A stretch of DNA of 64,000 bases from Hamiltosporidium tvaerminnensis (lineage: Eukaryota > Microsporidia > Dubosqiidae). The translations under genes were made by a program, and so were the position numbers. The notes beneath the pieces are model-generated. The model was not told the DNA's origin. It ran no database searches and saw only the letters and a list, made by a program, of their open reading frames with translations. Location of the stretch: NCBI GenBank assembly GCA_022605425.2, contig JAKIMF020000001.1, forward strand, positions 2,110,501-2,174,500. Reading direction: 5' to 3'. Each line of letters starts with the position of its first letter. Within the stretch, counting starts at the first letter, position 1. Shown here piece by piece: positions 32,605 through 43,319 of this stretch.

Positions 32605-34908
32605 ATGATACATTGCGTGCACTTGAAGGTAATTATTAAAATTTCAAAAATTTATCTAATACATTTAATTATTTTGCATGCAATAAAGGAAATATTAACA
32701 CAAAATACAATTTTAATACATTTTTATGAAGCTTTAGACAATAGTTTACGCGTAAATAATTCTGATACATCTCATATCTATGAAAGTGAAAAATATTTAA
32801 CATCAGATTTCTTTTCCAACAGAAAGATTTTGAGAACAAAAATAATTGATTTGAATATTTTTTTATTAGAATTTCTAATTGAAGAACAAATTAATCAATA
32901 CGAAATTTATATTTATAACGAATATTTAAGTTATGAATCATTCAACTATTTTTATTATGTAGTAATGAGTTTTCCATGTTCTATTGATAATATGAACAGG
33001 AATAACTATCTTCTGATTCTTAAAATATTGAATATATTTAAATTTAAAATAAATGAGCCATTCCTTTATTTGATTAGATTGGTATTGGTTTCATTGGTTT
33101 TAAATCCATTGGCATTTAAGAGGTCCAAACAGATTTCATTTATAGAAACTGAATATAAATTCAAATCTTTTATATCAAAGATGGTTATCTGCGAACTGTT
33201 TAAATTGTATATGATAACTGAAAAAACACGAAGTAAACTGAAAAATATTTCCGAAGCAGTTATTCTAACAAAAAATTTTAAATTTGAGTTCATAAATTTG
33301 AACGAAGATTTTTTGTATTTAGATCTGGAAATTATAGAAGAAATTCTACTAATCCTCCAAAATTACAAAAAATTTGATGAGATTCTAAATTTTATTCTTT
33401 GTGTTAACAGATTCAGGTGTTTATTTTTATCATATATATCCTATACAGCTGAACTTGAAAGTTTATTTACTTTAACTCTATTTCAAAATATTGATGAAAT
33501 ATTCTTTTTTAGATGTTCAGATACAGATTTATTGGTCGAAAAAATACACCAAAATTTCGATTTTAGAAATATAAAAATTTTAAATATTATTCAATCTAAA
33601 TTTACAATCAAAGATGAAATTTCGTTTTTAAAGACACTTAATGTTGGTGAGCTAAATTATATCCTAAGAACCGATGGGCTGATATCATATTTTCACAATT
33701 CTGATTCGAATTCACCGATTAATAATATATTTTCAACATTTATTGAGGAAATTTATAATGATGTGAATATGTTTAATATTTTTGTAGGCAATACTAATAT
33801 GCCTATTTACGATGAAGAAAAAGGAATTTCGCTTGAACTCTATCAAGACAAAACTAAAATAGAAATGTTAAGAAACTTAGAATTTCAATACCAAACATTT
33901 GCTTATATGGAATTATTTCATTGTTATTTGGCAATATCTTTCTACATTATTAATTCTAGTAAATTCAAAAATATAAAACTTGAATTTACTGATACAGATG
34001 TTAAAGATTTTTGCTTGCGAGAATCCGAAGTATTTAATAACATAACGGAGATCAGGATTACTCATTCTAAAATATATGAGAATTTTTTAGCAAATATTTT
34101 GCTATTTTCATCGCTAAAAACATTAATCATGACACGTTGTACAATTATTTTATCTAAAAACGAGATAAATTTTACTGAAAATTCAAAAATCAAAGCCATT
34201 CATTTGAAAAATATATTGGCTGATGATCAAGATCATTTTTCGCAATTCTTAAGTAATATGATTGCTTTAGAATCACTGGTACTTATTTGTTTTTCTGGAG
34301 ACATAAACCCATTTCTTGCAAAATGTAATCAAAAAATGCCTAAGTTAAATAGTTTAACTGCACTGGATTGTTCGGTTTGTTTTAACCCTGGTGATGATAT
34401 ACCGGATTTTTCGATATTATCACATCTTTATACATTTGATTTTGGCTTTGGCTATCCCGAAGGCACACTTCACAAGATATTTTATGAGAGAAATTTTAAA
34501 GACATGCGATTTTTAAACTTGGACGGAATTAAAATAGGCAGAGAGGATATGTATGCACTAGAAAAGTATACCAATCTTCGTTGTTTGAGATTTTTTAACA
34601 GCTGTAAGATTTCAGAACTGGCTTTTTCACAGCTTTTTGATTCGAATAAAATATATTTCTTAGAAGAATTACAGATTCAGGAAATAGAATTTTCAGATAT
34701 CGATATATTTTTTATTTCAAAGCTTAGATTACTAAAAAAATTATATATTCATAGTTTCATACTCAAAACTAAAATATTTAATTTTCTTGAAATATTCTAT
34801 TATGTTAAAGAAATTGAATTAGCTCGTATATCATTTTCTAAAAATATAATATATGAAGAACTTGGAACAAGGCTTATAAAGTCACCATTCGATCGACATA
34901 TGAACTAA
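32605..34908 (+). CDS. Leucine-rich-repeat-like protein with probable signal peptide
   Basis: 767 residues. The N-terminus (residues 8-30, KVIIKISKIYLIHLIILHA) is hydrophobic and could be a signal peptide. Residues 40-250 are a helical, phenylalanine- and isoleucine-rich region. From about 440 to 760 irregular LRR-like segments recur (FKNIKLEFTD, SLKTLIMTRCTI, LESLVLICFSG, LNSLTALDCSV, NLRCLRFFNSCKIS, LEELQIQEIEF, LLKKLYIHSF), spaced 22-30 residues. No catalytic motif is visible. The 8.0-kb pseudogene has the same layout. Large families of such secreted LRR proteins are known from microsporidia and are presumed to meet host proteins. The role here is inferred. The start lacks a CCC/GGG triplet. 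Confidence 0.75.
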   Translation: MIHCVHLKVIIKISKIYLIHLIILHAIKEILTQNTILIHFYEALDNSLRVNNSDTSHIYESEKYLTSDFFSNRKILRTKIIDLNIFLLEFLIEEQINQYEIYIYNEYLSYESFNYFYYVVMSFPCSIDNMNRNNYLLILKILNIFKFKINEPFLYLIRLVLVSLVLNPLAFKRSKQISFIETEYKFKSFISKMVICELFKLYMITEKTRSKLKNISEAVILTKNFKFEFINLNEDFLYLDLEIIEEILLILQNYKKFDEILNFILCVNRFRCLFLSYISYTAELESLFTLTLFQNIDEIFFFRCSDTDLLVEKIHQNFDFRNIKILNIIQSKFTIKDEISFLKTLNVGELNYILRTDGLISYFHNSDSNSPINNIFSTFIEEIYNDVNMFNIFVGNTNMPIYDEEKGISLELYQDKTKIEMLRNLEFQYQTFAYMELFHCYLAISFYIINSSKFKNIKLEFTDTDVKDFCLRESEVFNNITEIRITHSKIYENFLANILLFSSLKTLIMTRCTIILSKNEINFTENSKIKAIHLKNILADDQDHFSQFLSNMIALESLVLICFSGDINPFLAKCNQKMPKLNSLTALDCSVCFNPGDDIPDFSILSHLYTFDFGFGYPEGTLHKIFYERNFKDMRFLNLDGIKIGREDMYALEKYTNLRCLRFFNSCKISELAFSQLFDSNKIYFLEELQIQEIEFSDIDIFFISKLRLLKKLYIHSFILKTKIFNFLEIFYYVKEIELARISFSKNIIYEELGTRLIKSPFDRHMN

Positions 34909-35404
34909 ATTTCAACATTAAATTTGGTCTAAATCTTATAAAAATTTTACTTTTCTTCCAAAATCTTTTTCTTATACCGCATCGAACAAAAATATTTTTC
35001 TCTTGTACACACCTTCGAATAAGACTTACCGTTTTTAATATCAAAAATATTTTTAACATAAGTGTCATTAATTGATTATAAATTACTGTATATGGTATAT
35101 GAACTTGGTAATTCATATTTTTTTTCTTTTTCATTTTGAGGCAACTTTTTTAGTCGAAAATATTTACATCGTGACAGAAATTAAATCGCTTTTATATTAA
35201 AATCATCGTTTTACGACTATAAACTATGGAGATAAAAAAATATCTGATTTTCGTAATCTTGAATTATATTTAGGAAATAAAGAAGTACCAAGTGTGATAT
35301 TAGCAATATTAAAAAGACAAATAATACCATATTGTCATATTATTTATTCAAATCAATTATTTTTAAAAGAAGAAAAATAGAATATTCTCTTATGATATTA
35401 AACC
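34909..35404 (+). other. Possible decayed LRR-like coding remnant
   Basis: Around 35225-35380 a plus-strand frame reads SDFRNLELYLGNKEVPSVI and continues for about 50 codons before a stop. The composition is like the neighbouring LRR-like gene. It could be an eroded 3' part of that gene or a fragment of a paralogue. No start and no family match are visible. Confidence 0.3.
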
Positions 35405-36030
35405 AGTTCTAGGTTTAGATACATTTCAAATTTCTTTTACATTTTTGGTGCTCCCTAGCATAATTTCATGCAAAAGCTTATCTTCTAAAGATATACAGGA
35501 TCTATTGAATAAAGAATAGTTATTTATTTTACACTTAAAATTGTGTCAAATATATGAAAACATAAAATATTTGTATCCTCTTAAAAAAAATTTACTTTAA
35601 AGAGTGATGTACGCTTACATATTTATTCAATTTCCCAACGATTTTTCGCTGTCTTTTATATATTTTCGGTTTTTTTCAAAAAATTTTTATTCTCTGAATT
35701 TGATCTTCATTTATAATTATTTTAAGTTTTTTTATTTGAAGTTATTTGCATTATAAATAGTCTACGTACTCATTTTCACATAGTAAACACCATCTTATCT
35801 ACAATTTTATATAAAGAATAAATTATACTTCTGTACTTTTGATTCTTACAAACCACATTGATGTTTTTTTTAATATCACGCCTTCATTTGTTCCTGGATC
35901 TAGTTCTATTTTTCGATTAAAAAACAGATACAACTAGTTTTTTAAGCACTATCTATTTTATGTATAGTTCCACATTCATCATTATTTGTAATTTTTGAGA
36001 TACACCTTATGCTATTTTGTCTAAATACTG
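35405..36030 (+). repeat. 0.66-kb dispersed repeat, possible fourth and most diverged copy
   Basis: Begins ccagttctaggttta, 13 of whose bases match the start of the 59.8-kb copy. It then has ggtgctccctagcataatttcatgcaaaagc aligning with gtaacccctgcgatacctacgtcaaagcc, and gcttacatatttattcaatttcccaacg aligning with acttactctacactttctgaacccaat. The later part aligns only weakly. Confidence 0.4.
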
Positions 36031-36438
36031 TCTTTGCTTATTACATAAAGATTAATTTGAATCTAAATTTATATCCAATATTTAAATCATTTTCTAACAC
36101 TTATTTCTTCCTAAAATTTCGGTTCTACCAGTTTTAAATTACTTTTGAAAACAAGCTTAAACAGTAGATTAATTTAAAAATAATTCAAATTAAAAAAAAA
36201 AATGTTTTTAGAAATTATGATTGATTAAAGACCATAAATATGCATCATAAAGAGAATAGAATATAGAATAGGAAAAAAATAACTTAATTGTAATTTATTT
36301 AAAATTCATATATATTCGTTAAAAAATATTTTTTTCACATTTAGCTATTTAATCATTACAGATATTTATATTTTTAAAAAAATTATTATGAAAATCAGCT
36401 TAATAATACCAAATACATGGAATTTATCGTGACAAAAC
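36031..36438. other. AT-rich spacer
   Basis: No feature that I can support. Confidence 0.4.
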
Positions 36439-36672
36439 TTAAAAAAATATTCCTTTCTTTTCCATTCTTGCTTTTTTACTCTTTTCTCTCTTTCTCTCTA
36501 ACAATTTTAAACCTCTTTTAAATGGAATAAAAGATTTCTTTTCTTTAGCACCCAACTCAACTATTTTCTTTCTCAAATGTTTAATTCTTTCTCTACCAGA
36601 TACATTTTCAATTGTATATTTCTCTACATCTGCAATTAAGTCATTTATTTCTTTTAATCGTATTTTTTTCAT
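36439..36672 (-). CDS. Small basic protein of unknown function
   Basis: 77 residues starting at ATG 36672. It is rich in lysine and arginine (RERIKHLRKKIVELG, then KRGLKLLERKREKSKKAR), predicted almost wholly helical, with no membrane segment. The distribution resembles small nucleolar or ribosome-assembly proteins, but no family motif is strong enough to name one. The periodic charged pattern and compact codon use make it more credible than neighbouring random frames. The adjacent tRNA is 316 bp upstream on the same strand. No CCC/GGG triplet is close to the start. Confidence 0.55.
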   Translation of the reverse strand: MKKIRLKEINDLIADVEKYTIENVSGRERIKHLRKKIVELGAKEKKSFIPFKRGLKLLERKREKSKKARMEKKGIFF

Positions 36673-36987
36673 TTTATATGGCTTCCATGTTTTTTTAAAA
36701 AAAAATGTTACTTTTTTTTACAAAATTTTGTAAAATATTTTTTTGTACAAAAAATACTACAAAAAATGAAAAAAATAAATAAAAAAAATCGATAAAAAAA
36801 TATATTTTAAGTCGACTATTAATATAAAAAGAAATATATAGCAAAGATAAATTTAAATTAAATGGTTTAATAATTGAATATTTAATTCTAAAACATTTTT
36901 TTAAAAAATAAATGGACTTGAAAAAGGATAAAAAAATTACGAACTTTAAAATACTACATTGTTACATCAAGTTGGTTTAGTATAAAA
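36673..36987. other. AT-rich spacer between the small basic protein and the tRNA
   Basis: Contains long A and T runs. No other feature is visible. Confidence 0.35.
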
Positions 36988-37059
36988 TACGGACGGAGGG
37001 ATTTGAACCCTCAGCCTTCAGATCCGAAGTCTACTGCTCTACCGTTAAGCTACGCCCGC
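36988..37059 (-). tRNA. tRNA-Arg (anticodon TCG)
   Basis: On the minus strand GCGGGCG opens the acceptor stem and pairs with CGTCCGT, with two G-T pairs. The D-arm is GCTTAACGGTAGAGC. The anticodon arm has the loop CTTCGGA, anticodon TCG reading CGA. The T-arm is GAGGG TTCAAAT CCCTC, followed by discriminator A. The anticodon stem has one mismatch at its base. No intron is present. A T-rich stretch (ATTTTA) follows the 3' end and may terminate Pol III. CCA is not encoded. Confidence 0.93.
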
Positions 37060-37129
37060 TTTATCAATTAAAGTAATTATGAAATTAAATCGTTTTTTTA
37101 TACAAATATCTTTATTTATATTCTTTAGT

Positions 37130-37790
37130 TGAAGGAATATAAAGATTTTGAAAAACTAGCTGCTTAGCAATAATCAAATGAAATTGTTGTTAAAATCATC
37201 GTTTGAATTTTTAGTGGAATAAAAACCAAACTAAATTTTTAGTTGTTTAATAGAAATTCTTCTATGAAGGAATTGATCTACATACTGATGAAATTTTTTC
37301 TAAAGACTTTACTATGTAGTTTTTTATGTTACTAGATTGGAAAACACGGCTGAAAATTTAGGTAATTGATATGTAAAAGCATGGAAACCTTGCCTTGTTC
37401 ACTCGTGTTAGAGTACTTATAGATTATGGGATGCAAAAATAGAACTTTAAATTCTAGTCAAGGTAATTGGCAGGTTATCCCAGTTGGATGGAATTACAAC
37501 GTCTAGTTGAATCCGTGAAAGTTTCCGAGATATTTTTTAAATGAAAATTTTTTAGTTTTAGAAAGCTTAGACTAAATGAAAATTCTGTTAGTAATTGAGT
37601 AAAGGGCACACAAGGTGGATTTCGACCTGCAATAATACTTCGTACAACGAAAATTAATGAACAGTAGCCAATTTCCGAACCATTAAATTGGTTCCACACA
37701 CTTTTTAGATAAAAAGCTTATGATGTAGGTATCGCAGGGGTACTTGATGAGATTTAAGGGAAAAATTTATCAATGTTAAAACTAGATATA
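37130..37790 (-). repeat. 0.66-kb dispersed repeat, decayed copy 2 (inverted)
   Basis: The reverse complement of the 59.8-kb copy aligns along its whole length: gctgcttagcaataatcaaatg with CTGCTTGGCAACGAGTATGGG, cgtttgaatttttagtggaataaaaaccaaact with TTGTTTGGATTTATGGTGGGAATCAAACCACACT, gcatggaaaccttgccttgttcact, gcaggttatcccagttggatgg, and gatgtaggtatcgcaggggt near the end. It begins about 70 bp upstream of the tRNA-Arg gene. Differences are mostly G/C to A/T. Confidence 0.85.
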
Positions 37791-37954
37791 CTTTAATGAC
37801 ATGAAAACAATCTAACATCCGTCACTTGAATTAAAGAAGAAATTGCTTTCCAAGTAACAATTTTTATAGGTCTTCAGATATAAATGAATATATTTTATAG
37901 CTTTACAAAAATTATAATGGTTTTTTTATTGAGTAAAAAAAATCATTAAATTAT

Positions 37955-38095
37955 TTCTTATACTCTTCATTAATTTATTATAAGTAACAAATCTTAATAA
38001 TAATATTATAAGTGAGATTCTTATACTCTTCATTAATTTATTATAAGTAGCAAATCTTAATAATAATATTATAAATGAGATTCTTATACTCTAGA
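37955..38095. repeat. 63-bp tandem repeat, two units and a partial third
   Basis: The sequence cttatactct starts units near 37957, 38020 and 38083. Two full units (attaatttattataagta(a/g)c...) are nearly identical. Confidence 0.9.
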
Positions 38096-38270
38096 TTTAG
38101 TAGTTTTAAGTAATTTTTATTTTTTAAAAAAATGTATTATCTAATTGATTTCTTTTGAAAAATAATTATTTTTTTAATCAAATCAATATTCTAACAAAAT
38201 TGTATGTAAATTTAAAAAAAAAAGATAGAGCAAGGTTAAATTAAATAAACGATTTTTTAACATTTTTACA

Positions 38271-41200
38271 GACAAAGAAAATATTTTATTTAATAAAATT
38301 CTGGGTTAACAAATTTTTCTTTTTAAATAATTCTTTCCACCATTTCAACCACTTCTATCTCTTCCTCCAACTCCAACTCTTCATTTGTATTAGTTGTTGG
38401 TTCCTTTGCTGTGGTTATGCCATCCAAAATAAGGGGTAAAATATTTTTTGTATTTTCCGTTTTAACATCATCTTCCTCGTTGTCTACTTGCTTTAAAGGG
38501 GGTATTGGTTGTTTATGCATCTCAGCTCCTAAGATAACACTTAATGATGCTCTCTCCCAGCTCTCCTCGGCATTTGGTCCAGACTCAAGTCCTCTTCGTC
38601 GATCAAAAGAAATTGTTTCGACTGTCTTCTTGAGTACTATGGATTGTATATATGCCTCTACATTCATGGGTATTTGCAGTCTCTTAACATACGTCTTATG
38701 GTATTTTGTCACAATACCGTCCCAGGTCATCACATAAGGAATTATCTCTACATTGCATTTATAAATAAGACCTAACTCATTTGCTAATAGGTCATACTTC
38801 CTAAGCTTCTCTGTTTCAACTATTTGAAGAGAGTCTTGGGATGTGATTCCTACTTCAATGAGGGTTATCCTATTCTGTCTCTTGTCTAAAATAAATATAT
38901 CTGGTCTGTTACACCGAATCTTGACATCAGTTTTTATTCTGGTGTCCACTCTTATCTCTGCATACTCATTATCAAGAATTTCTTGAACTGAGTGGCTTCT
39001 AATTCGTTTCGAAGACTTAAACTTATATTTATTCAGCAAGAGTAAATGTATACATCGTACCACTTCATTATGTCGTCTAGTATAGTCATGACCAAGCATT
39101 TTTTCACATCTCGTTGCTAAGTGATCAACAGTTTTCCTAGACTGGTTGCAGTGTTGACACATACCTTCTGCACCCCAGAAAACATTTCTATCCTGGATAT
39201 AACAGAACACTGCTTCATCCCGTGGTCTTACACTTCCTTTCTTTAACCATCTTGAGGAGTCATTTACACTTACCAGCTCGTTATTTCTAGCGCTATATAA
39301 CTTTGAATGTAGTTTTCGGTTTTTGATTTCGTTATATAGGTTAGCTAGTTGAGCTTCTTCCAATTTCTTTTTTGTGACTTCCTCTTCCAACCCGTATTTT
39401 ATTTTTAAAAAGTTTTTAATTAGTGAAAGGTGGGTTTTATTATTATTCTCAACCTTTAGGATTGCTGCTCTTCTGGTCGATGTATCTTTATGTTTTTCCA
39501 GACAATCCAAGAGTTGCAAAAGCATATGTTCGCTTTTGAACTCGACACTATGTAAACCTCTTCTAAGTTCTTTACGTGGAAGGTATAGACATTCTTTGCA
39601 TCCTGGGCGTAGATGTATTTTGTTCTTTACTAACACTGCACGCACCGCATCATCTAACTTAGAGAAGTCAGCCGGTTCAAGTTGGAGTACACCTATATGA
39701 TAGTTTAGTAAAGAAATTGCATGTTGATTAATGGCTTGAAATAAATTTCTTGCATTTAATCTCGTGCGACAAAGTCTTTCTACTCGTGCTATAAGTTTGG
39801 TCTGTACTTCCTCAAACGACTTACTTGTTGGAATTCCTCTGCTATCTTCTATAATTCCAAGGTATTTATAAACACCTATTCCTTCAAGAAGAGTAGCAGT
39901 ATCTTCACAACATGGATCATTAGTGGCTGACTTCTCTTTGTTAATTTCCAATCCTATATTATTCATAAACTTTTTAACCTCCTCTGTCATTTCTTCCAAT
40001 GTTTGTCCATCTTCGGCAAGAAGCTTAAGATCATCAATAAACAAGAGATGATTAGTCGCGTGGGATTCTGCATCTGTCTTTATTGTCACTTTTGTGTATT
40101 TCTCATTAAGCTTTCGGCTCAATGGATCCATACACAATACAAACAACAACGGTGACAGACTATCTCTTTGCAGAATCCCTCTATCAATCTTCTTGCTCAT
40201 GATTTTTTCAGGCCCTATTGATATATCAATTTTCCATTTTGATATAATTACCTTAATAAATAACAGAATCCAATCAGGTAAATCAAGGTTTCAATACATT
40301 GACTCAAATAAGCATGATCTATTGAATCATAAGCTTTTTTGACATTAATCCATGTTGCCTTAAGATTGTTTCCGTATTCCTTATTAATGGCAACATTCAA
40401 TAAGGCCTGTTCTTTCGCTCCTTGCACTCCTCTAACCGCTCCCAACTGATTATCTGAAAGTAATCCTCGTCTTTCCACCTCAACCTGAACCACTTTAGTG
40501 ACACATTTTGTAGTCAGTTTATACAGGTTTGACATACAAGTTATTGGTCTGTAATCAGAGCCAGTCTTTGGTGTACCTTTAGGTATCAGATAAGTAAGTC
40601 CACAATAATACCAATCGGCTTGAGGCGTTCCTTCTAAACATATGGCTTTTACAATATCGTAAAGATATTTATGAAGGCTCGTAAGTTTCTTGATGTAAAA
40701 GTTATAAATACCATCAATTCCAGCGGCTTTCCAGTTAGGCAGCCAATTGATGATATCTATAAACTCTTCAAATGAAGGAAACGTGGTCTGTTGCGTATCT
40801 GACACGAAAGGTATCAAATACTCATCATATGTAACTACTTTATCATTTTTATTCCACATTGTAGACCAAAATTCTGAAATTTCGTCACGATAAACCACAT
40901 GCTCGGATTCAACGCGCTCAGATAACCCTCGATATAATCGACCTCGGAATAACTCAAACATACGATTCTCTTTTCGAAATTTTCTCCTACTTTCATACAT
41001 CGTAATTTTTTTCTCGTACACATTCAAGGCCTCATTCTTCTTAACCAAAGCCTCGGAGAGATCATTTATTTTGCTTAAGTCTAAATTAAACTCTCGCATA
41101 ATTTTTCTGAGACTTTTTGTTTCCGAAGTAGAGAGCTTTTCCTGCTTGCGAGCCTTCTCGAGGAGATCTTTGGAAAGTACTAACTTAGAAATTTTACATT

Positions 41201-42075
41201 CTATGTTTTCCTTCCAAGCGGATCTAGGTTTCTCCTTACGTGTTTCCTCGTCATAACATACCTGGGCCGCCTGGATGATTCGAGCTGCATCACTAACATT
41301 CTTAGGCACATGGGATTCAGCATATTCACCTGTGATCCGATTTATGAGTTCCAAAACTTTACTATCAACCAATTCACTTGGAAGTTTTCTAGTTCGGACC
41401 ACTACATCTCCGATTTCCTTGATTTTGCACAAGAACTTTTCTCTCAGGTTCATATAGAGTGTGGTGTCAGTTAAAGAACATGGCTCGGCGAGACAAGTGG
41501 CGATTCTACGTCGCTCTCCATTCTCTTCTTGCCTTATTTCTCTTTCTGCCTCATTATGTATTAATTTTTTTAACACATCGATATCAACAGTTCGACCAAA
41601 TTTCCCATTATAGTACCTAAGAATTGCAGACCAGCCATTTCTAGGCATTCTCTCAAACCTTTTTTGCACCGCTGAAATAGCAGATCTAGGCCATTCCTGC
41701 TCTACGGCTGTGACAGAGTCAAGTATTGAATGCAATACCATCAGTCGATTTCCTTCTGGAATGGCAGGTACATTGAGGTTTTCCATTGTGTTGGCTGGTC
41801 TACACGCAGAAGAATCGGGACAGGAAGAAGGGAGTGCGGAATCGAGCAGGCTAATTGGAGTAGCCTGAAGCGTATTGCTCGATGGGGAGTGAGTGTTATT
41901 ATAGATGGTCGGTTGTGGTGGAAGCGTCTCGGATATAGTTACTACATCTCTATCACACGTTTTTATCTCTTTAAAACTAATTTCCGAGTTGTTTACAGCA
42001 TTTATTTCATCATTTTTTATATTTTCGCTGTCAACTTTTTTTCTTCTACCCATATAATTTTGATAAAGAAAATAT
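38271..42075 (-). mobile_element. Full-length RLE-type (R2/R4/Dong-like) LINE with target-site duplication
   Basis: Bases 38285-42061 (3777 bp) lie between gacaaagaaaatat (38271-38284) and gataaagaaaatat (42062-42075), a 14-bp duplication with one mismatch. One long ORF occupies almost all of it, beginning 8 nt from the 5' end and followed by a 3' UTR of under 40 nt ending CCCAGAATTTTATTAAATAAA. No LTRs, poly-A tract or apurinic endonuclease domain are present. The single ORF, CCHC knuckle and restriction-like endonuclease place it among the early-branching site-type LINEs. Truncated relatives at 2.6, 5.4, 19.2, 20.9 and 56.3 kb define the family 3' end. Confidence 0.92.
38323..42053 (-). pseudogene. 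LINE reverse transcriptase/endonuclease ORF, frameshifted
   Basis: Starts at ATG 42053. The first frame runs to 40248 (601 residues) and the second continues to the stop at 38323. A one-base change around 40278-40292 separates them. Read across it, the protein continues LPDWILLFIKVIISKWKIDI with no other loss. RT motifs: SDYRPITCMSNLYK, motif A WINVKKAYDSIDH, ILQRDSLSPLLF and FIDDLKLLAED (catalytic DD). Then a CxxCx8Hx4C knuckle (CQHCNQSRKTVDHLATRC), a restriction-like endonuclease (RPDIFILD, then LIEVGI, then KLRKYD) and an acidic tail. Motif A has Asn (codon at 40344-40346) where the 28.3-kb relic keeps Asp. The frameshift and this change should both abolish activity. Confidence 0.9.
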
Positions 42076-42128
42076 AAAAATTAATGGGAGTATTTAAATT
42101 TAAAAGAAGCTATAGTGGTCTATTTACA

Positions 42129-42335
42129 GATATAAATATATATTTCTATTAAAATTATATGAAATATTTATATAATTAATGGTTTTTTGTACTGAGTAAA
42201 TAAATATTAAAATACTTCTCTTTACTGAAGATATAAATATATATTTCTATTAAAATTATATGAAATATTATTATAATTAATGGTTTTTTGTATTGAGTAA
42301 ATAAATATTAAAATACTTCTCTTTACTGAAGATAA
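42129..42335. repeat. 101-bp tandem duplication
   Basis: Units start at 42129, 42230 and 42331 (third only begun). The two full units (gatataaatatatatttc...tttactgaa) differ at very few positions. The repeat lies just upstream of the LINE and 250 bp beyond the cofilin stop codon. Confidence 0.92.
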
Positions 42336-42583
42336 ACTTAATAATAAATTTGAATAAAAACAAATTGAAAAACGAATTAGAATATTTCTATTTGGACGTA
42401 AAATATAAAAAATTTATAGGAATTAAATTTTTATAAATTAAAATACTTTTTTTAGAAATTTAATGACAAAAAATATATTAAGATTCTATAAAAATGACTC
42501 GATTTTAGTTATAAAAATTTGTTTGACCAATTAAGAAAGTTAAAAAGTTAAAAAGACCATCATTTTTATTTATAAAATTTTCA

Positions 42584-43054
42584 TTAATTTTTTTTATGAG
42601 ATGAGCATCTTTCCACTAAATTATTAAAAGTAAATTCTTCAAAAGAATTAAAAGTCATCTGTTTACTTATACTGAGACTAGAAGTCAATAGAAGTCCACT
42701 ATTAGAATAAATGACTCTATCATTTGCAGAACAGTGATCATCTGGTATGTATGTTATAAGACATACCATATTACGAAATGCTCTATCATTTCTGTAAAAA
42801 CCAAAGTCATAAATTACGTAGCAACAGCTATTCTTCTTTATTTTTGATTTGCAAATATCAAAAATCTTTCTCATTTCTTTTTCATCCATTGCATCACCTG
42901 ATGCAGATGAGTTGGTTCTTTCGTACGTATCTAATATTGCAAACTCTACTGGCTTAAATGAAGGTATGTTAAATATAACAAATATTGATTCCCTTCTTTT
43001 TAGCTTTTCTGATTCTCTTTTCACTTCATCAAGACCAACTGTTTCATGAGCCAT
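42584..43054 (-). CDS. COF1: ADF/cofilin-family actin-binding protein
   Basis: 156 residues starting at ATG 43054, with CCC 7 nt upstream. The ADF-H fold is recognisable: IFVIFNIPSFKPVEFAILD (central strand), CCYVIYDFGFYRN (the CRYAVYDFEY-type strand), VCLITYIPDDHCSANDRVIY (matching F..W.PD.A....KM.Y) and SISKQMTFNSFEEFTFNNLV. The last block corresponds to the long actin-binding helix and C-terminal helix. It should sever and depolymerise actin filaments in the cytoplasm. The N-terminus is a few residues longer than yeast cofilin (143) and the usual N-terminal serine after SGV is not obvious. The actin-binding lysine before the PD motif is poorly conserved, so affinity may differ. Confidence 0.82.
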   Translation of the reverse strand: MAHETVGLDEVKRESEKLKRRESIFVIFNIPSFKPVEFAILDTYERTNSSASGDAMDEKEMRKIFDICKSKIKKNSCCYVIYDFGFYRNDRAFRNMVCLITYIPDDHCSANDRVIYSNSGLLLTSSLSISKQMTFNSFEEFTFNNLVERCSSHKKN

Positions 43055-43319
43055 TTTTTAAGGGTTGTTTTTATTTTTTATGAAATTTTGGACGAATTAT
43101 AAATTTTTTTAAAAAATAAAAAACAGGAATCAAATTTTTAATTATAAATGACATTTTAAGAAATATTCATAATTATTTTTACGCGTTATATTAAATAAGG
43201 CTGTAAGCAAATGGAATAATTAAATTCTATGGTCGAGTCGCAATTATTTCTCAGAAAGTATTTAAAGAAAAATCTAATATCGAATTTGGTTATTGTTAAT
43301 GACATTCTAAGAAAAGTGG
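43055..43319. other. Upstream region of cofilin
   Basis: AT-rich. It includes the CCC start-proximal triplet at 43062-43064 (minus strand). No other feature is visible. Confidence 0.35.

Noticed and set aside
40248-42053. Two separate LINE ORFs (ORF1 and ORF2)
   Set aside because: The break falls inside the reverse transcriptase domain between motif A and the FIDD box, so it is a frameshift in one ORF.
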